64,000 bases of DNA, from positions 2,232,001-2,296,000 of the forward strand of contig NC_063068.1 in assembly GCF_022605165.1 (NCBI RefSeq), written 5' to 3'. Both the position numbers and the translations under genes were made by a program. Origin of the DNA: Purpureocillium takamizusanense. Lineage: Eukaryota > Ascomycota > Sordariomycetes > Hypocreales > Ophiocordycipitaceae. Positions 11,295 to 21,006 of this stretch are shown piece after piece (the stretch's first letter is position 1; every line of letters starts with the position of its first letter). Under the pieces are notes generated by a model. That model was not told where the DNA came from. It did no database searches and saw only the letters and a program-made list of their open reading frames with translations.

Positions 11295-11788
11295 TCAAAG
11301 CCCACCCTGGATCGAGAACGACGAGATGATGAGTATCAGCGCGTTGATGAATCCCCACGTGCACGGTATCCAAGTGTTCATCTCGTAGTATCCGGCGTGG
11401 TACACGGCGCCCAACCTGCAGTCGCCCCGCGTCCCCCGTCAGCCGAAGTCTCCAATTCGTGGCAACGAGAGGGGGTTTCGACCTACATGAGTCCAACGAC
11501 GCTCCCGGCCAGGAGCGCCTCGAGTCCCGCGGTGACGAGGTACACGAGCGGCACGGCCCACATGTACGTCAGCGACGACTTCTTCCAGCGGTGGGTGAGC
11601 AGGGCCACGACCACGGCGCCGAGGTGGAAGAGCGCATAGGTGATGAGCGTCCAGGTGACGGTGAACTTCCAAACATCCTTGATGTAGTAGAGCGTGAACT
11701 CGCGGTCCCACGTCGGGTCGGTGAGCGCGCGGACGTTGAGCGACGGGAAGCGCGGCGAGTGATAGCCGGCGGGCGGGTTGATGGGCAT
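11295..11788 (-). CDS. TMEM170-family integral membrane protein
   Basis: Two exons (11788-11487 and 11415-11295) joined across a 71-nt intron (GTAGGT..CTGCAG) give 140 aa. The ATG at 11788 follows a purine-rich AAAAGA context; an upstream GTG-initiated extension in the frame is not used. Three or so membrane segments are visible: WKFTVTWTLITYALFHLGAV, MWAVPLVYLVTAGLEALLAG and WGFINALILIISSFSI. The junction GLM-LGAVYHAGYYEMNTWIP is continuous and matches the conserved glycine-rich and YEM motif of this family, whose animal members act at the ER and nuclear envelope. The function in fungi is not established. Divergent from PEX8. Confidence 0.82.
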
Positions 11789-12467
11789 TCTTTTGTTGTC
11801 TCTGGCTCGACAGCCGCCCGCCACGGCGGTGGTGGTGTTTGGTAGCTGGGCGCGCTACCAGGTTCTTCGGGTCGGAGAGGAGGACGGCATCGGCTCCGAT
11901 GAGGCCCACGACAGTCGCGGGGGCGAGCAGTGTCGTTGGTATTGTTGTCGATGAGGGTGCTGCGAGGGAGTGGTGGACGAGCTCAGGTGGGCGAGCTTTG
12001 TCCAGTGATGAGGTCAGTCAGGTGGAGACGTAGGTACTTATGCTGCACAGTAACGTTAGTGGATACACGCCTGAGATGACTAGCCGCAGGGGCTGGATCA
12101 AATGCGCTGAACACGGACCCTGGCTGGCATGGATTGAGGCGCTCACAGGCACTGGTGCCCGAGCCTCGGCAAAGCTGGCCGAGCTCCATGCCCGCCTTGC
12201 AGCCCCCGAGCTTGCAGCGGGCAGTCAACGGATATGGAACACCCGCCAATGCCGGCTCCGGCCGCGGGCCACCCCAACGCCTCATCTTCAACTTCCACTT
12301 CCATCTGATCGCAACTGACCTGGCCGAATATACGCCTCATCAACGACATCGACAACCACATCGACAACGCCATCGACAACGCCATCGACATCGCCATCTA
12401 CATTCCCATCCGCTGCAAACACACTCCGATGCACCCGCGTTCCGTCCCGTGATCCCCGTCGCGCAAG
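11789..12467. promoter_or_regulatory. Divergent promoter region of TMEM170 gene and PEX8
   Basis: 679 bp between two divergent start codons. It includes a short CATCGACAACGC-type minisatellite (12338-12398) in the PEX8 leader. No TATA box stands out. Confidence 0.5.
12338..12398. repeat. Minisatellite with 12-bp CATCGACAACGC-like units
   Basis: About five imperfect tandem units (CATCGACAAC, CATCGACAACGC, CATCGACATCGC) directly upstream of the PEX8 start. The array is probably in the mRNA leader. Confidence 0.8.
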
Positions 12468-14573
12468 ATGCCTGCCGACAGGCTGCTCAACACGGTGCTG
12501 CAGTACTACCAGGACGTCCACGATGGCCCCAAGACGGACCAGATCATCGGCGCCACCACGCACCTCCTGACGCACTTGTCCAACCCGCTCAACCTCGGCG
12601 TCCTCACGTCGCAGCTGCTCGCCGCGCCTGCCATATGGCACCGTCAGGATGGCCCGCGCACGGCGATGCGCATCATCGGCATCTATCACACTGCGGCGGT
12701 GCGCGTGCACGAGATGGAAACCGAGGAGCGCGACAAGCACCTGCCCACACCGGCACTCCCTCTGCTGCAGCAGAGAGAAGGCGGCGGCGGAGGCCTGCGA
12801 TGCGATGAATGGACCCGCGCCGTCGTCAAGGGCGCCGACGACCGCTCCAGGAGGTGGCAGCACCTGCTCGTCCTGACGGGCGTGCTGATGGGCATGGAGG
12901 GCAGCGACCGACGCGCCCTATCGCGAGGGCTTCGTAACACCCTTGAGCAAGCCGTCGTCACCGCCGCCAACCTCGCTCTCGAGCACAATGTCGAGGACGG
13001 CCTCCTGGCCGCTGCGTCCATCGTCACGGCCCTCAACTTCGCGTTCCCCCTGCTCTCCGACCATTACAAGACGCAAATCAACTGCAGCGCCTTGCTGCCC
13101 ATGACAATATGGGCCATCACGGGCGAGGAGGGCTTCTGCGACGGCGAATTCCTCAAGGCTGTCGCCCGGGACACTGCCGTCAACGCGGCGCATGCCCTGC
13201 ACTGGCCGGCCAACGCTCCGTCGAGCCAGCTCCTGCAGGACATGGACAAGCAGCCGCTCATGGCCAACATGGGGCCGCTTTCCAAGCTAGCGGGCTTCGC
13301 GGTAGAGCATGCGCACGACACGGCGGCCGTGCTACACGCACAGGATGCTCTTGTGGTGTTCACCCAAAGGGTCCTCGACAACTGGCAAAAGACGGCTTTG
13401 AGCAGCGTCGACCCTTCCTTCGAGGACACATACCTCACGCCGGAGACGCGGCAGCGCACCTGGCCCATGCTGTGGCAAACGCTCCGCAAGCTCCTTTTTG
13501 GCGCCGTGGCCGTCCTTCAGACCATGGTCTCCCGCAGTTTGCTGGATCCCAAAATGCTCGCCCACGGCATGGGGCCGAGCATCGCCGCCAAGTCGCTCCA
13601 CATCCTCCGGAACCTCAGCTTCATCTCGTCCCGCCAAGGCAACAGCTCCTTTCAAGTCTATACCTTTTCCTACCTCACGTCCATCGACGTACTCACCAGA
13701 GATCCCGTCGTCTGTGACGGTTTCCTGAGAGAGCTGCGGCCGGCGGACGTGGCTCCAATACCCATGACGCATCTCCAGAGGACTCTGGATCTCTTCTACC
13801 TCAACATCGCCGAGCACCTGCCGCTCACGCTGTCCGTGGACTCGTGCGAGAACCTCATCGTCAAGCCAGCAATGACGTATCTGTCCCACGACGGTCCCAT
13901 GTCGCCGTCCATGATCGAGTTGTTTGAGTCAGCACACAGCGCTATACTCTCAGTCCTTTCGTGTCCCCAGCACAGCCCCCTCACCATCAAGCTCACGCCC
14001 TTTTACATTGTAAAACTCTTCGAATCCTTTCCGCACCAAATCTCTCCCCGCCAGTTCCGGGTTGCCTTCAAGACCGTCATGGAAATCGTCTCGCCGCCTT
14101 TCCCCATCGCGGCCATGGAGCCGCAATTATCCGAGACGCTGCTCGAGATGCTGCGGTCCAGCCTGCCGACTGCGTCCACGGCGCCCCTCCCGCCGACGCC
14201 GGACACGCTGTCGCGCAATGGCGAGGCAGCAGAGGACGAGGCGCCGCTGTCGGCACAGAGCGCGCTGGTCATGACGCTCATCGACTCGCTACCGTTTCTG
14301 CCCCTGCCGCTGGTCGAGGAGTGGCTCGCCATCACGGCACAGGCCATGAACGAGATCGCGGACCCGCGCCTTCGGACTCCCGTTAGGGACCGGTTCTGGG
14401 ACGTGCTCGTCAACGGCGAGATGGACGTGGAGCGGTCCACCATTGGCGTGGCCTGGTGGGGGACCAAGGGCGGGAGGGAGCTGGTGCTGTTTGGTGCTCA
14501 GGGCGAGGCGCCAGCCATGCCCATGATGAGCGGTGCGCTGTTGAGCGACGGTGACAAGTCGAGCCGGCTGTGA
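12468..14573 (+). CDS. PEX8: Peroxin 8, peroxisomal matrix-import factor
   Basis: Intronless, 701 aa. It resembles filamentous-fungal Pex8, an intraperisomal peripheral membrane protein linking the docking and RING subcomplexes of the import machinery. It is largely alpha-helical with repeated Leu-rich helices (e.g. HLLTHLSNPLNLGVLTSQLL, FPLLSDHYKTQINCSALLPM). The C-terminus is SSRL, so the last three residues SRL form a type 1 peroxisomal targeting signal. Near the N-terminus RLLNTVLQY resembles, but does not exactly match, the PTS2 consensus. The ATG at 12468 is the first in frame. The call is by overall resemblance plus the PTS1; no enzymatic motif exists to confirm it. Confidence 0.8.
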   Translation: MPADRLLNTVLQYYQDVHDGPKTDQIIGATTHLLTHLSNPLNLGVLTSQLLAAPAIWHRQDGPRTAMRIIGIYHTAAVRVHEMETEERDKHLPTPALPLLQQREGGGGGLRCDEWTRAVVKGADDRSRRWQHLLVLTGVLMGMEGSDRRALSRGLRNTLEQAVVTAANLALEHNVEDGLLAAASIVTALNFAFPLLSDHYKTQINCSALLPMTIWAITGEEGFCDGEFLKAVARDTAVNAAHALHWPANAPSSQLLQDMDKQPLMANMGPLSKLAGFAVEHAHDTAAVLHAQDALVVFTQRVLDNWQKTALSSVDPSFEDTYLTPETRQRTWPMLWQTLRKLLFGAVAVLQTMVSRSLLDPKMLAHGMGPSIAAKSLHILRNLSFISSRQGNSSFQVYTFSYLTSIDVLTRDPVVCDGFLRELRPADVAPIPMTHLQRTLDLFYLNIAEHLPLTLSVDSCENLIVKPAMTYLSHDGPMSPSMIELFESAHSAILSVLSCPQHSPLTIKLTPFYIVKLFESFPHQISPRQFRVAFKTVMEIVSPPFPIAAMEPQLSETLLEMLRSSLPTASTAPLPPTPDTLSRNGEAAEDEAPLSAQSALVMTLIDSLPFLPLPLVEEWLAITAQAMNEIADPRLRTPVRDRFWDVLVNGEMDVERSTIGVAWWGTKGGRELVLFGAQGEAPAMPMMSGALLSDGDKSSRL

Positions 14574-14592
14574 CGGGGGCGAAGTTCGATGC

Positions 14593-14618
14593 GCTGCTGC
14601 TGCTGCTGCTGCTGCTGC
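14593..14618. repeat. (GCT)n trinucleotide repeat
   Basis: About eight GCT units immediately downstream of the PEX8 stop codon, followed by a short GAT run. Confidence 0.85.
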
Positions 14619-14752
14619 CGATGATGATGATACCACATGTTTGTACCATGCCGTGTTTGCCGCGTTGCAGCGGGACGCTGGCAGAGTTTGTGGCGATGAC
14701 TAGAATGATTCACGGAACGGGCAATGTTCGATTTGCCCGCATCGGGGGCCAG

Positions 14753-14759
14753 TATAAAA
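14753..14759 (+). promoter_or_regulatory. TATA box
   Basis: TATAAAA in the context CCAGTATAAAAGG, 160 bp upstream of the ATG at 14919 of the secreted serine-rich protein. A clear TATA box suggests a strongly regulated gene. Confidence 0.6.
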
Positions 14760-14918
14760 GGCTGTCTATGCCGGGCTTCAAGTCAGGTTGCTGGATATGT
14801 GTGCTTGGCAATAACAGCCAAAACCTCGTCCACTCCAGAATCTACACGTCCTCTCCCAAAGACTTCCTTTTCTGAATATCTCACTCACCCATACGAAGTA
14901 CACATTCACGCATACACG

Positions 14919-16928
14919 ATGCCTTGCCCCTGGCCGTTTCTACTACTACTACTACTACTACTCCCCGCAGCCATGGCACCGCCCCCTCCACTCGGCGGCG
15001 CCTCCCCGCCCGGCTCCGCGGCGAGAGCGACGATGGAGACGACGACGGTCGTGGCCGGCACCGTCGTGGAAACGTCCATCGTCACCGTCATGCCCTGCCT
15101 GAGCACCACGATAGGTGTGGTGCCCCAAAGCCAGGGCGATACGCGAAGCACCGTTCAGGGGCCGCAACAGGACACCTCGTCTACTACTGCGGCTACTACT
15201 GCTACGGCCGGGGAGGGGAGCGGGCCCGGGTTCGAGTTTCCGACGTGGTCGTCTGGCATGCCGACTGCGACGACGCTGTTCCGCGAGGATGACGATGACC
15301 CCCAGCAGCAGCAGAAGGGCGGCGCGGGGTCGTCTGGGACTGCTGATACTGATACTGATGCTGAGCCGCTGGTGCCGACGGGCGTCTTCTCGACGGCGAC
15401 GGCGACGAGCGATCCCCTGGCCATTGGCGTTTCGGGGACGGACGGCACGGCTGGTGCGGGCGGCTCTACATCTGACCTGCTGGCCGTCGGATCGTCAGTC
15501 GCGTCGGCGAGCAGCTCATCCGACCTGCTGGCCGTCGGCTCGTCAGGCACTCTGCTGCCGCCGGGGGAAACCTCATCACCGACGACCACGCTGCTCGTGA
15601 CGAGCGATGACGCCCTGGCCATCCCTCCGGCGGGTATCACGTCTGGTGTCGGCGGCTCTACGTCTGACCTGCTGGCCGTCGGATCATCAGTCGCGTCGGC
15701 CAGCAGCTCATCTGACCTGCTGGCCATCGGTACGTCAGTCGCGTCGGCGGGCACTGCGTCGTCGACGAGCAACGCCCCCCACGACCAGCCGGCCATCACC
15801 ACGCCCGACGACAGCCCGCCCACGAGCGGCGGCGAATGCGACGCCTTCGATCTGCGCACATCGTGCCGCACCTCTGCCTCTGCAAGCACCTCCGCGCTCC
15901 CCTTGGGACACGGCCCGGGCCCTTTCGGGATCAGCAGCAGCAGCAGCAGCAGCAGCTCAGCCAACGTTTCGGTAAAGACTTGGGGCGGCGAGCCGGGCAC
16001 CAACACGTCGTCACGGTTGATAGCGTCGTCGACGCCGCCCCTGGCCACCACGCCCGTGCCCGCCAGCGCCGTCGTCGTCGTGACGCCCTGCGTGCAAAAC
16101 CAGACTGCCGCCGGCGACGCGGGGGTCCAGGCGTGCAGGCTCGCGCTGAGCGGCGACTGCGACACGTCCGCCAGCGAGTACCCGACGTGCGTCAATGGCC
16201 GGTGCGCGTGCCAGGCCGTCGAGTGCGCCGACGACGATGAGTGTGTCGGCTTCGGCCAGTGCTTCTCGGACGAGGTGGCGTCGTGCAAGTTTAGCAGCGG
16301 CAGCAGTGCTGGTGCTGGTGCTGGTGCTGGCACTGGCTCCAGCTCCAGCTCCAGCTCCAGCACCGGCAGCCGGGCCGTCTCGTTGCCCGTGTCCTCGTCT
16401 GCCTCCTCCGGCAACATCACCGTCACAATTGCCGGTAGGGGCATGGCGAACATGGCCAGCGCTGTCATCGTCACCACCACCACCACTGCCAGCAGTGGCA
16501 ACGGCACCGACAACAAATCCCCCAGCAAGTCGAGCATACCCCGCGGCGTGTGCCAGTGCCAGCCCAAAGTCACCGGCTGCCTGGTCGGGCTGAACGGGAC
16601 ACGTTACTGCGCCGAGCAGGTGCCCTGCCGCGACCCGAGCGTCAACGGGGCGCTCCCCTCCCACGCGCAATGCGTGCCGCAGGACGAGCTCGTCTTCTTC
16701 CTCGGGCGTTGCAGGTGCCAGAGCGTCGACTGCCCCTGGACGTCGCCCGCGCTCCCGGACAGCGCGCGCAGAAACCGCGAGTCGTGCGACAAACTCATCC
16801 TCTGCACGGACAGGGCGGCGGCGGCGGCGGCGGCGACACCCATGTGCGTGGAAAAGCCTTGGGTCCCGGGTCCGACGCGCCACGGCCCTGCCACGACGGG
16901 GTATTGTGTGTGCGTCGCGGGCCAATAA
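14919..16928 (+). CDS. Secreted Ser/Thr-rich protein with C-terminal cysteine-rich domain
   Basis: 669 aa from the ATG at 14919. The open frame extends upstream to 14724, but that part overlaps the TATA box region and lacks a signal peptide. The N-terminus MPCPWPF plus eight leucines and PAAMA is a clear signal peptide; seven of the leucines are a pure (CTA)7 run at 14940-14960. Residues about 25-430 are low-complexity Ser/Ala/Thr/Gly. They include a duplicated block (DNA 15459-15546 and 15651-15738) coding SDLLAVGSSVASASS. Two cysteine-rich segments follow (around CVNGRCACQAVEC and CQCQPKVTGC), separated by Gly/Ala and Ser runs, and the protein ends GYCVCVAGQ. The Cys spacing suggests EGF-like or wall-associated disulfide modules, but I recognise no named family. 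No GPI tail or late membrane segment is seen. Confidence 0.75.
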   Translation: MPCPWPFLLLLLLLLPAAMAPPPPLGGASPPGSAARATMETTTVVAGTVVETSIVTVMPCLSTTIGVVPQSQGDTRSTVQGPQQDTSSTTAATTATAGEGSGPGFEFPTWSSGMPTATTLFREDDDDPQQQQKGGAGSSGTADTDTDAEPLVPTGVFSTATATSDPLAIGVSGTDGTAGAGGSTSDLLAVGSSVASASSSSDLLAVGSSGTLLPPGETSSPTTTLLVTSDDALAIPPAGITSGVGGSTSDLLAVGSSVASASSSSDLLAIGTSVASAGTASSTSNAPHDQPAITTPDDSPPTSGGECDAFDLRTSCRTSASASTSALPLGHGPGPFGISSSSSSSSSANVSVKTWGGEPGTNTSSRLIASSTPPLATTPVPASAVVVVTPCVQNQTAAGDAGVQACRLALSGDCDTSASEYPTCVNGRCACQAVECADDDECVGFGQCFSDEVASCKFSSGSSAGAGAGAGTGSSSSSSSSTGSRAVSLPVSSSASSGNITVTIAGRGMANMASAVIVTTTTTASSGNGTDNKSPSKSSIPRGVCQCQPKVTGCLVGLNGTRYCAEQVPCRDPSVNGALPSHAQCVPQDELVFFLGRCRCQSVDCPWTSPALPDSARRNRESCDKLILCTDRAAAAAAATPMCVEKPWVPGPTRHGPATTGYCVCVAGQ

Positions 16929-17910
16929 GTAGGAGGAAGGGGCTTGCCGGAGGGGCTTGCCGGTGGTGATGTGATGTTTTCCCCTAGTTTTGCGCTGGGT
17001 GATGAAACAAGCCTTTCTTCAAATATAGTAGCTAGTATATATGTAGCGACGGGAACACGTGCGCCGCGCCAGATTGGCTTTAATTGTACAGCGTCTGATG
17101 ACGGAGGCGTGCCTTTGGAACGCGGGTCTGTGAGGTTGATGTGCTCTCTCCGTCCCCTCCCAGTTGACGCATCTGCGGTGCCCGTCTCATGCCTCATCCT
17201 GGGCCTCCACCTGTCGTAGATGACCTCAAACTCACAAAAGCTCTTGCAGGAAGGGGGAAGTCGCTGACGTAGTCGTCTACGAAGCCGTTTCGTGGGGCTC
17301 AGTCCACGGCCGAGATGCGAAACCGTCGGCGGATGTCGTCGTCAAAGGATCGATGGCCAAGACTTGATGTTTGTGTCGCCTTGTAGGTGAACGTTTATTG
17401 TACCTGAGTCTGGCATCTCCAGCCGAGGCCGCGGTGCAATCCGCCGGAGGGGAGGGGGGAAAGGAAAGGAGACATGGGACCGCCCGACAGGAATAGCATC
17501 CGATGGAACTGTGCGTCGGTCGTCCTGTGTCTGTGTCTTATGGCAAGAATAGAGCTGACCTCTTTGGCGTAGTAGTGCCGCTCTTGGCCGCTTGGGATGT
17601 TTTTGCTGGATCGTGAGGGACATAAAAGGAAAGACGGCATCCGACGTTTTCTCAAATGGTTGTCTGCCGGCATCAGATAGAGTTTCTCACGCTCATCAAC
17701 CCTGACAGCAAAAAGGATCCAACATACACACACTCTCTCTCTACGCACCACATCGCCAACTGTTGAAACTCGATACCATATCGTACAGCAGATTTGAGAA
17801 ACGAAAAGACAAAGTAAAAAACAACGCCCCCCCGACAAGGCAAGTCATGTCGTTCAATCCCCGCTGCCATCTACGTGCGGTAATGCTAATATATCGCGGC
17901 TGGGCTCTAG
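16929..17910. other. Intergenic upstream of the KP4-like gene
   Basis: 982 bp. A palindromic-looking direct repeat, GGGGCTTGCCGG (16937-16962), follows the preceding stop codon. The end, GCTAATATATCG...CTCTAG just before the ATG at 17911, looks like the 3' end of an intron, so the KP4-like mRNA may have a spliced leader. No separate gene seen. Confidence 0.5.
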
Positions 17911-18327
17911 ATGCAAGTCAGCTTCGTCCTCGCCGTCCTCCTCGCCCCTCTCGCCCTGGCTAGGGGAACTGGTTGCAACTCAAGGTGGTGCGCCCACAAG
18001 AACAGCCACCCAAGGACCGCTATTGCCAATATGCTGGCAATACTTCAGCGGGAGTTGGCCGACGACAAGATCGTCCCGAGCGGAAGGCATATAGCGTGCG
18101 ACAGGATTGTCCTCGGGCCGAGGGGTTTTTGCGCCTTCCTAGTAAGTGCGACCGTGCCCGTCAACGGTAGCGAGGTCAAGAAAATGGCAGGAGAAATGCT
18201 CTCGATGGACTGCCACGGGTGTGGGACCGTCACCCTGTCGATCGATCGCTCAGGCGCAAACGGCTACCTCAAGATGGACAGGGTCGCAAAGGTCGAAAAC
18301 AATTGCAATGGTCTCTGCAAATTGTAA
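17911..18327 (+). CDS. KP4-like small secreted protein (killer-toxin-fold family)
   Basis: 138 aa with a signal peptide (MQVSFVLAVLLAPLALA) and a mature part of about 120 residues with eight cysteines. The order GCNSRWC, SGRHIAC, GFCAFL, DCHGCG, NNCNGLC and the short hydrophobic helix ANMLAILQREL resemble fungal chromosomal relatives of the virally encoded KP4 killer toxin of Ustilago. That family has an alpha/beta sandwich fold and is linked to calcium-channel inhibition in the viral member. The fungal homologues are secreted and include antagonism or virulence factors, but activity of this copy is unknown. The sequence just before the ATG is intron-like, so an upstream leader exon is possible. 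The frame is intact. The family call rests on cysteine pattern and size only. Confidence 0.62.
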   Translation: MQVSFVLAVLLAPLALARGTGCNSRWCAHKNSHPRTAIANMLAILQRELADDKIVPSGRHIACDRIVLGPRGFCAFLVSATVPVNGSEVKKMAGEMLSMDCHGCGTVTLSIDRSGANGYLKMDRVAKVENNCNGLCKL

Positions 18328-18369
18328 CTCTGACGCTCGGCTGGATGTTCGCAGCACACGACGGACTGG

Positions 18370-18411
18370 GTTGTGGTGGTGGTGGTGGTGTTGGTGGTGG
18401 TGGCGGCGGCG
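18370..18411. repeat. GGT/GGC-rich low-complexity tract
   Basis: GGTGGTGGT units grading into GGCGGC just after the stop codon of the KP4-like gene. Strongly G-rich on the plus strand. Confidence 0.8.
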
Positions 18412-20040
18412 GGATATTGACAGTACTATGGGGGGGTGTCGATTCGAGCACTGCTTGATGATGCTTGATCAAGGGCTCTCAAGCAACTCGTTTGATGCGC
18501 GCGCTGGGAAATGACTTTTTTGGCTTTGCTGTTGCTAGACCATGTACGAAGACCCGAATAACATACTATCGTTACTTACTGGAGTACTGTACTCCGATGG
18601 TTCTTGGAGCGCTATACCAAGTACCAACGTTGCCTCCTTCCCTACCTACCTACCTACTAAGTAACTTGGTCAGTCATTGAATGAAAGGACCATCATGTCT
18701 TATTGCAGGCCATTGATGCGTCCGGATCGAGTCGAATAGACAAACAATTGCATGCACATTTGCCCATGCGGGCGACTAGTAGGCAAGGCATCGACCGCCC
18801 GTCGTCCGTTGACCAGCAACCACCAGGACAAACATAAAAAAAAAGGACCAAAGCTCGTGCGTGAACCTTGGTGTCTCCCCGCGTCGTGACGTGAGACGGA
18901 ACAGACCAAACACCCGAGGCGACCTGTGCGAGTCCCTTTGCGCTCTGCAGTCGACGCAGCGGTGCGGGCGAGTCACGCTCGACGAAGCTCAAAACCACCA
19001 GGGTACCTTATGTATCACGGTGCAGGAACCTCCCCAGGCACTCTTTCCTTGCTAGTCGTTACGGTACACAGTATATAGGCAGTGCCCGTGCCCTTCCTTC
19101 CTTCCTTGCCATCATCTTGGTACCTACCTGTACTGTATTGTATCCTAGTACAACGTACTTCGTAGGTTAGTACTAATGGATGCTCTTTCCCTCCCTACCA
19201 CCACGACCACCTACGGCACCACTACCACCTACAGTACAAAGTAACTACTTCGTATACTGTATATGATGCCTACCTTACAGTACCTACCTTATTAGTACTT
19301 CGTAGGTGTGGCCTCTCTTGCGTCACCGCCTCGCCACGAGCCCTTTTACCCCTCGGCCGCTTTCCTGAGCCCCCTCTTCCGCCACTCCTCCTCAACCCCT
19401 CCCTCCCTCCCTCCCCTCCACATCGGAAATGTCTCTCCAAACCATCAGGTCGCGCGTCCCCAAGCTGCCCAACACATCCTCGTCGTCGCCGTCGCCGTCG
19501 CCGTCGTGGTCGGGCAAGGCCAACACTAGGTGGTGGTGAGTCGTGATCAACCAACCACAGGCGCACGACCCGCCTGACCATGTGGGCTGACGGTGATGCG
19601 CCTGTCACTGGCGCTCGGCATGCCTGCGCTGCGGTCATGCAGGCTTGCGTCGTCCGCCTCCCCAATCAACACGCCGGCACGTTGGCGATAATTAAACGCG
19701 CCACGGCATCTGCGGCCGCAGTAGCGCTCCCCCCGCCAATGGACCCCCCGGCTCCCCCGTCTTGCCCCCGTCTCGTCGTCGTCCGACCCCATCCGAAGTT
19801 GTTGGCTCGACAAACCAAAGCGATACTTGATACATCTCTTCCCCAGCCACGATCTCGGCGCGGCCTCCCTGCATCGCGCAAAGCCGGGGTCCCGTCCCAT
19901 CGATTCTCAGGCAGGGGCAGGGCGGGCAGCACACACAGCAGCACTGCCACCTGCCGGCCGGCCCGTTTGCCCTCGTCGTAGTCGCGCACACTCGAAGCCA
20001 CCCGTCCATCCCTCTCCCCATCGAGCATCCTGTACTTCGT

Positions 20041-20542
20041 AGTAACTTAGTACTAAGCTGGCTGGCCAGGAGGGGGGTCAGGAGGGGTCCATTGTAAACC
20101 CCCGCTAGGAAACCATCGCATCATTTTGGTGAGCTACGGCTCCCTCTTCCCCTCACCCCACCCCGCATCCCGCGGCAGAGGTGACGATGCTCGAGTCCCA
20201 GGAGCCTTCCGCCGATCTGGTCAATTGACATCATATCGCCTACTCATGGCCCCATCGCCCGCCGCTGCGATGGAATGGAAGTTGATGAGGATAAGTGGCG
20301 GCATGAGCGGGGGCTTGCAGCTTCTGGCCCTCCCTCCCGTCTTGCTGGCTGGCCCCGACACACGGTTCAGTTCGGTTACGCAACCAAAGCCGGTTGTCCC
20401 GCGAGCGGGCTGGATTCTTGGAAACTCCCGCGGATGGGTGTGCCGATGATGGGGTCCCGTCCGTCCCATCGGTTGGCATACACCCCTGCTCCGCGCCAAC
20501 GGGCTGCGTTCTGCGTTGTGGTTCTCAGTAGTAACTTAGTAC
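20041..20542. repeat. Two direct copies of 13-mer AGTAACTTAGTAC
   Basis: Exact copies at 20041-20053 and 20530-20542. The first immediately follows a TACTTCGTA motif. Both lie in non-coding DNA upstream of the Ddr48-like gene. Confidence 0.7.
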
Positions 20543-20914
20543 GTAGCAGTACGTAGTTAGTACTGCGGTGGGTAACGCGCACATGTGCGGCCGTGGGGAG
20601 CTGGCCCAAGCTGGAGTAGCTTTCAGCTCGACCAGGCCTGCTGCGCTTCGGAGTTGACGATGGACGTCATGCCCGAAGAGGCCTCATCAGTGGCGTGCTT
20701 CCCTCTTGGACCACGATCCATCCAAGAGGCTCTCTGCCCGCGAGCTTGGCTCGACAAGCTCGTGTATTAAGTAGACGAGCTTCCCACCCGCTGTGTGGTC
20801 CATCCGCCGTGCAGTCAGTCCCCAGCTCCTCTCACCCATCCTCATCCAGCCTCATCCATCCGTCTTCTACGAGATAGATACCCCCCACACTTGTAGCTCA
20901 CTGAACCTTCACCA

Positions 20915-20967
<53 letters not shown>

Positions 20968-20989
20968 TACACATACACATACACACACA
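20915..20989. repeat. (CA)n microsatellite with TACA interruptions
   Basis: About 75 bp of CA dinucleotides, interrupted by ATACACATACAC units, ending 18 bp before the ATG of the Ddr48-like gene. It is therefore in its core promoter or leader. Confidence 0.95.
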
Positions 20990-21006
20990 GACTTAACTCA
21001 CTCACA

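Larger units (their letters stand above)
14574..14918 (+). promoter_or_regulatory. Promoter and leader of the serine-rich secreted gene
   Basis: 345 bp with a (GCT)n tract at 14593-14618, a TATA box (TATAAAA, 14753-14759) about 160 bp before the start codon at 14919, and a TACGAAGTA motif at 14892-14900 in the likely 5' UTR. Confidence 0.6.
18328..21006. other. Gene-poor region rich in short GTAC/TTCGTA and ACCTACC motifs
   Basis: 2.7 kb with no gene I can support. It holds a GGT/GGC run (18370-18411), ACCTACCTACC-type tracts (18640-18660, 19120-19130, 19270-19290), a CGTCGC run near 19480-19510, four copies of TACTTCGTA (19156, 19246, 19296, 20033) and two copies of a 13-mer AGTAACTTAGTAC (20041-20053 and 20530-20542). 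It ends in a CA microsatellite. Open frames here lack family resemblance. Confidence 0.55.

Noticed and set aside
15155..16573. 472-aa antisense frame over the serine-rich secreted gene
   Set aside because: The low-complexity repeats keep the complement open; the sense frame has a signal peptide, TATA box and structured cysteines.
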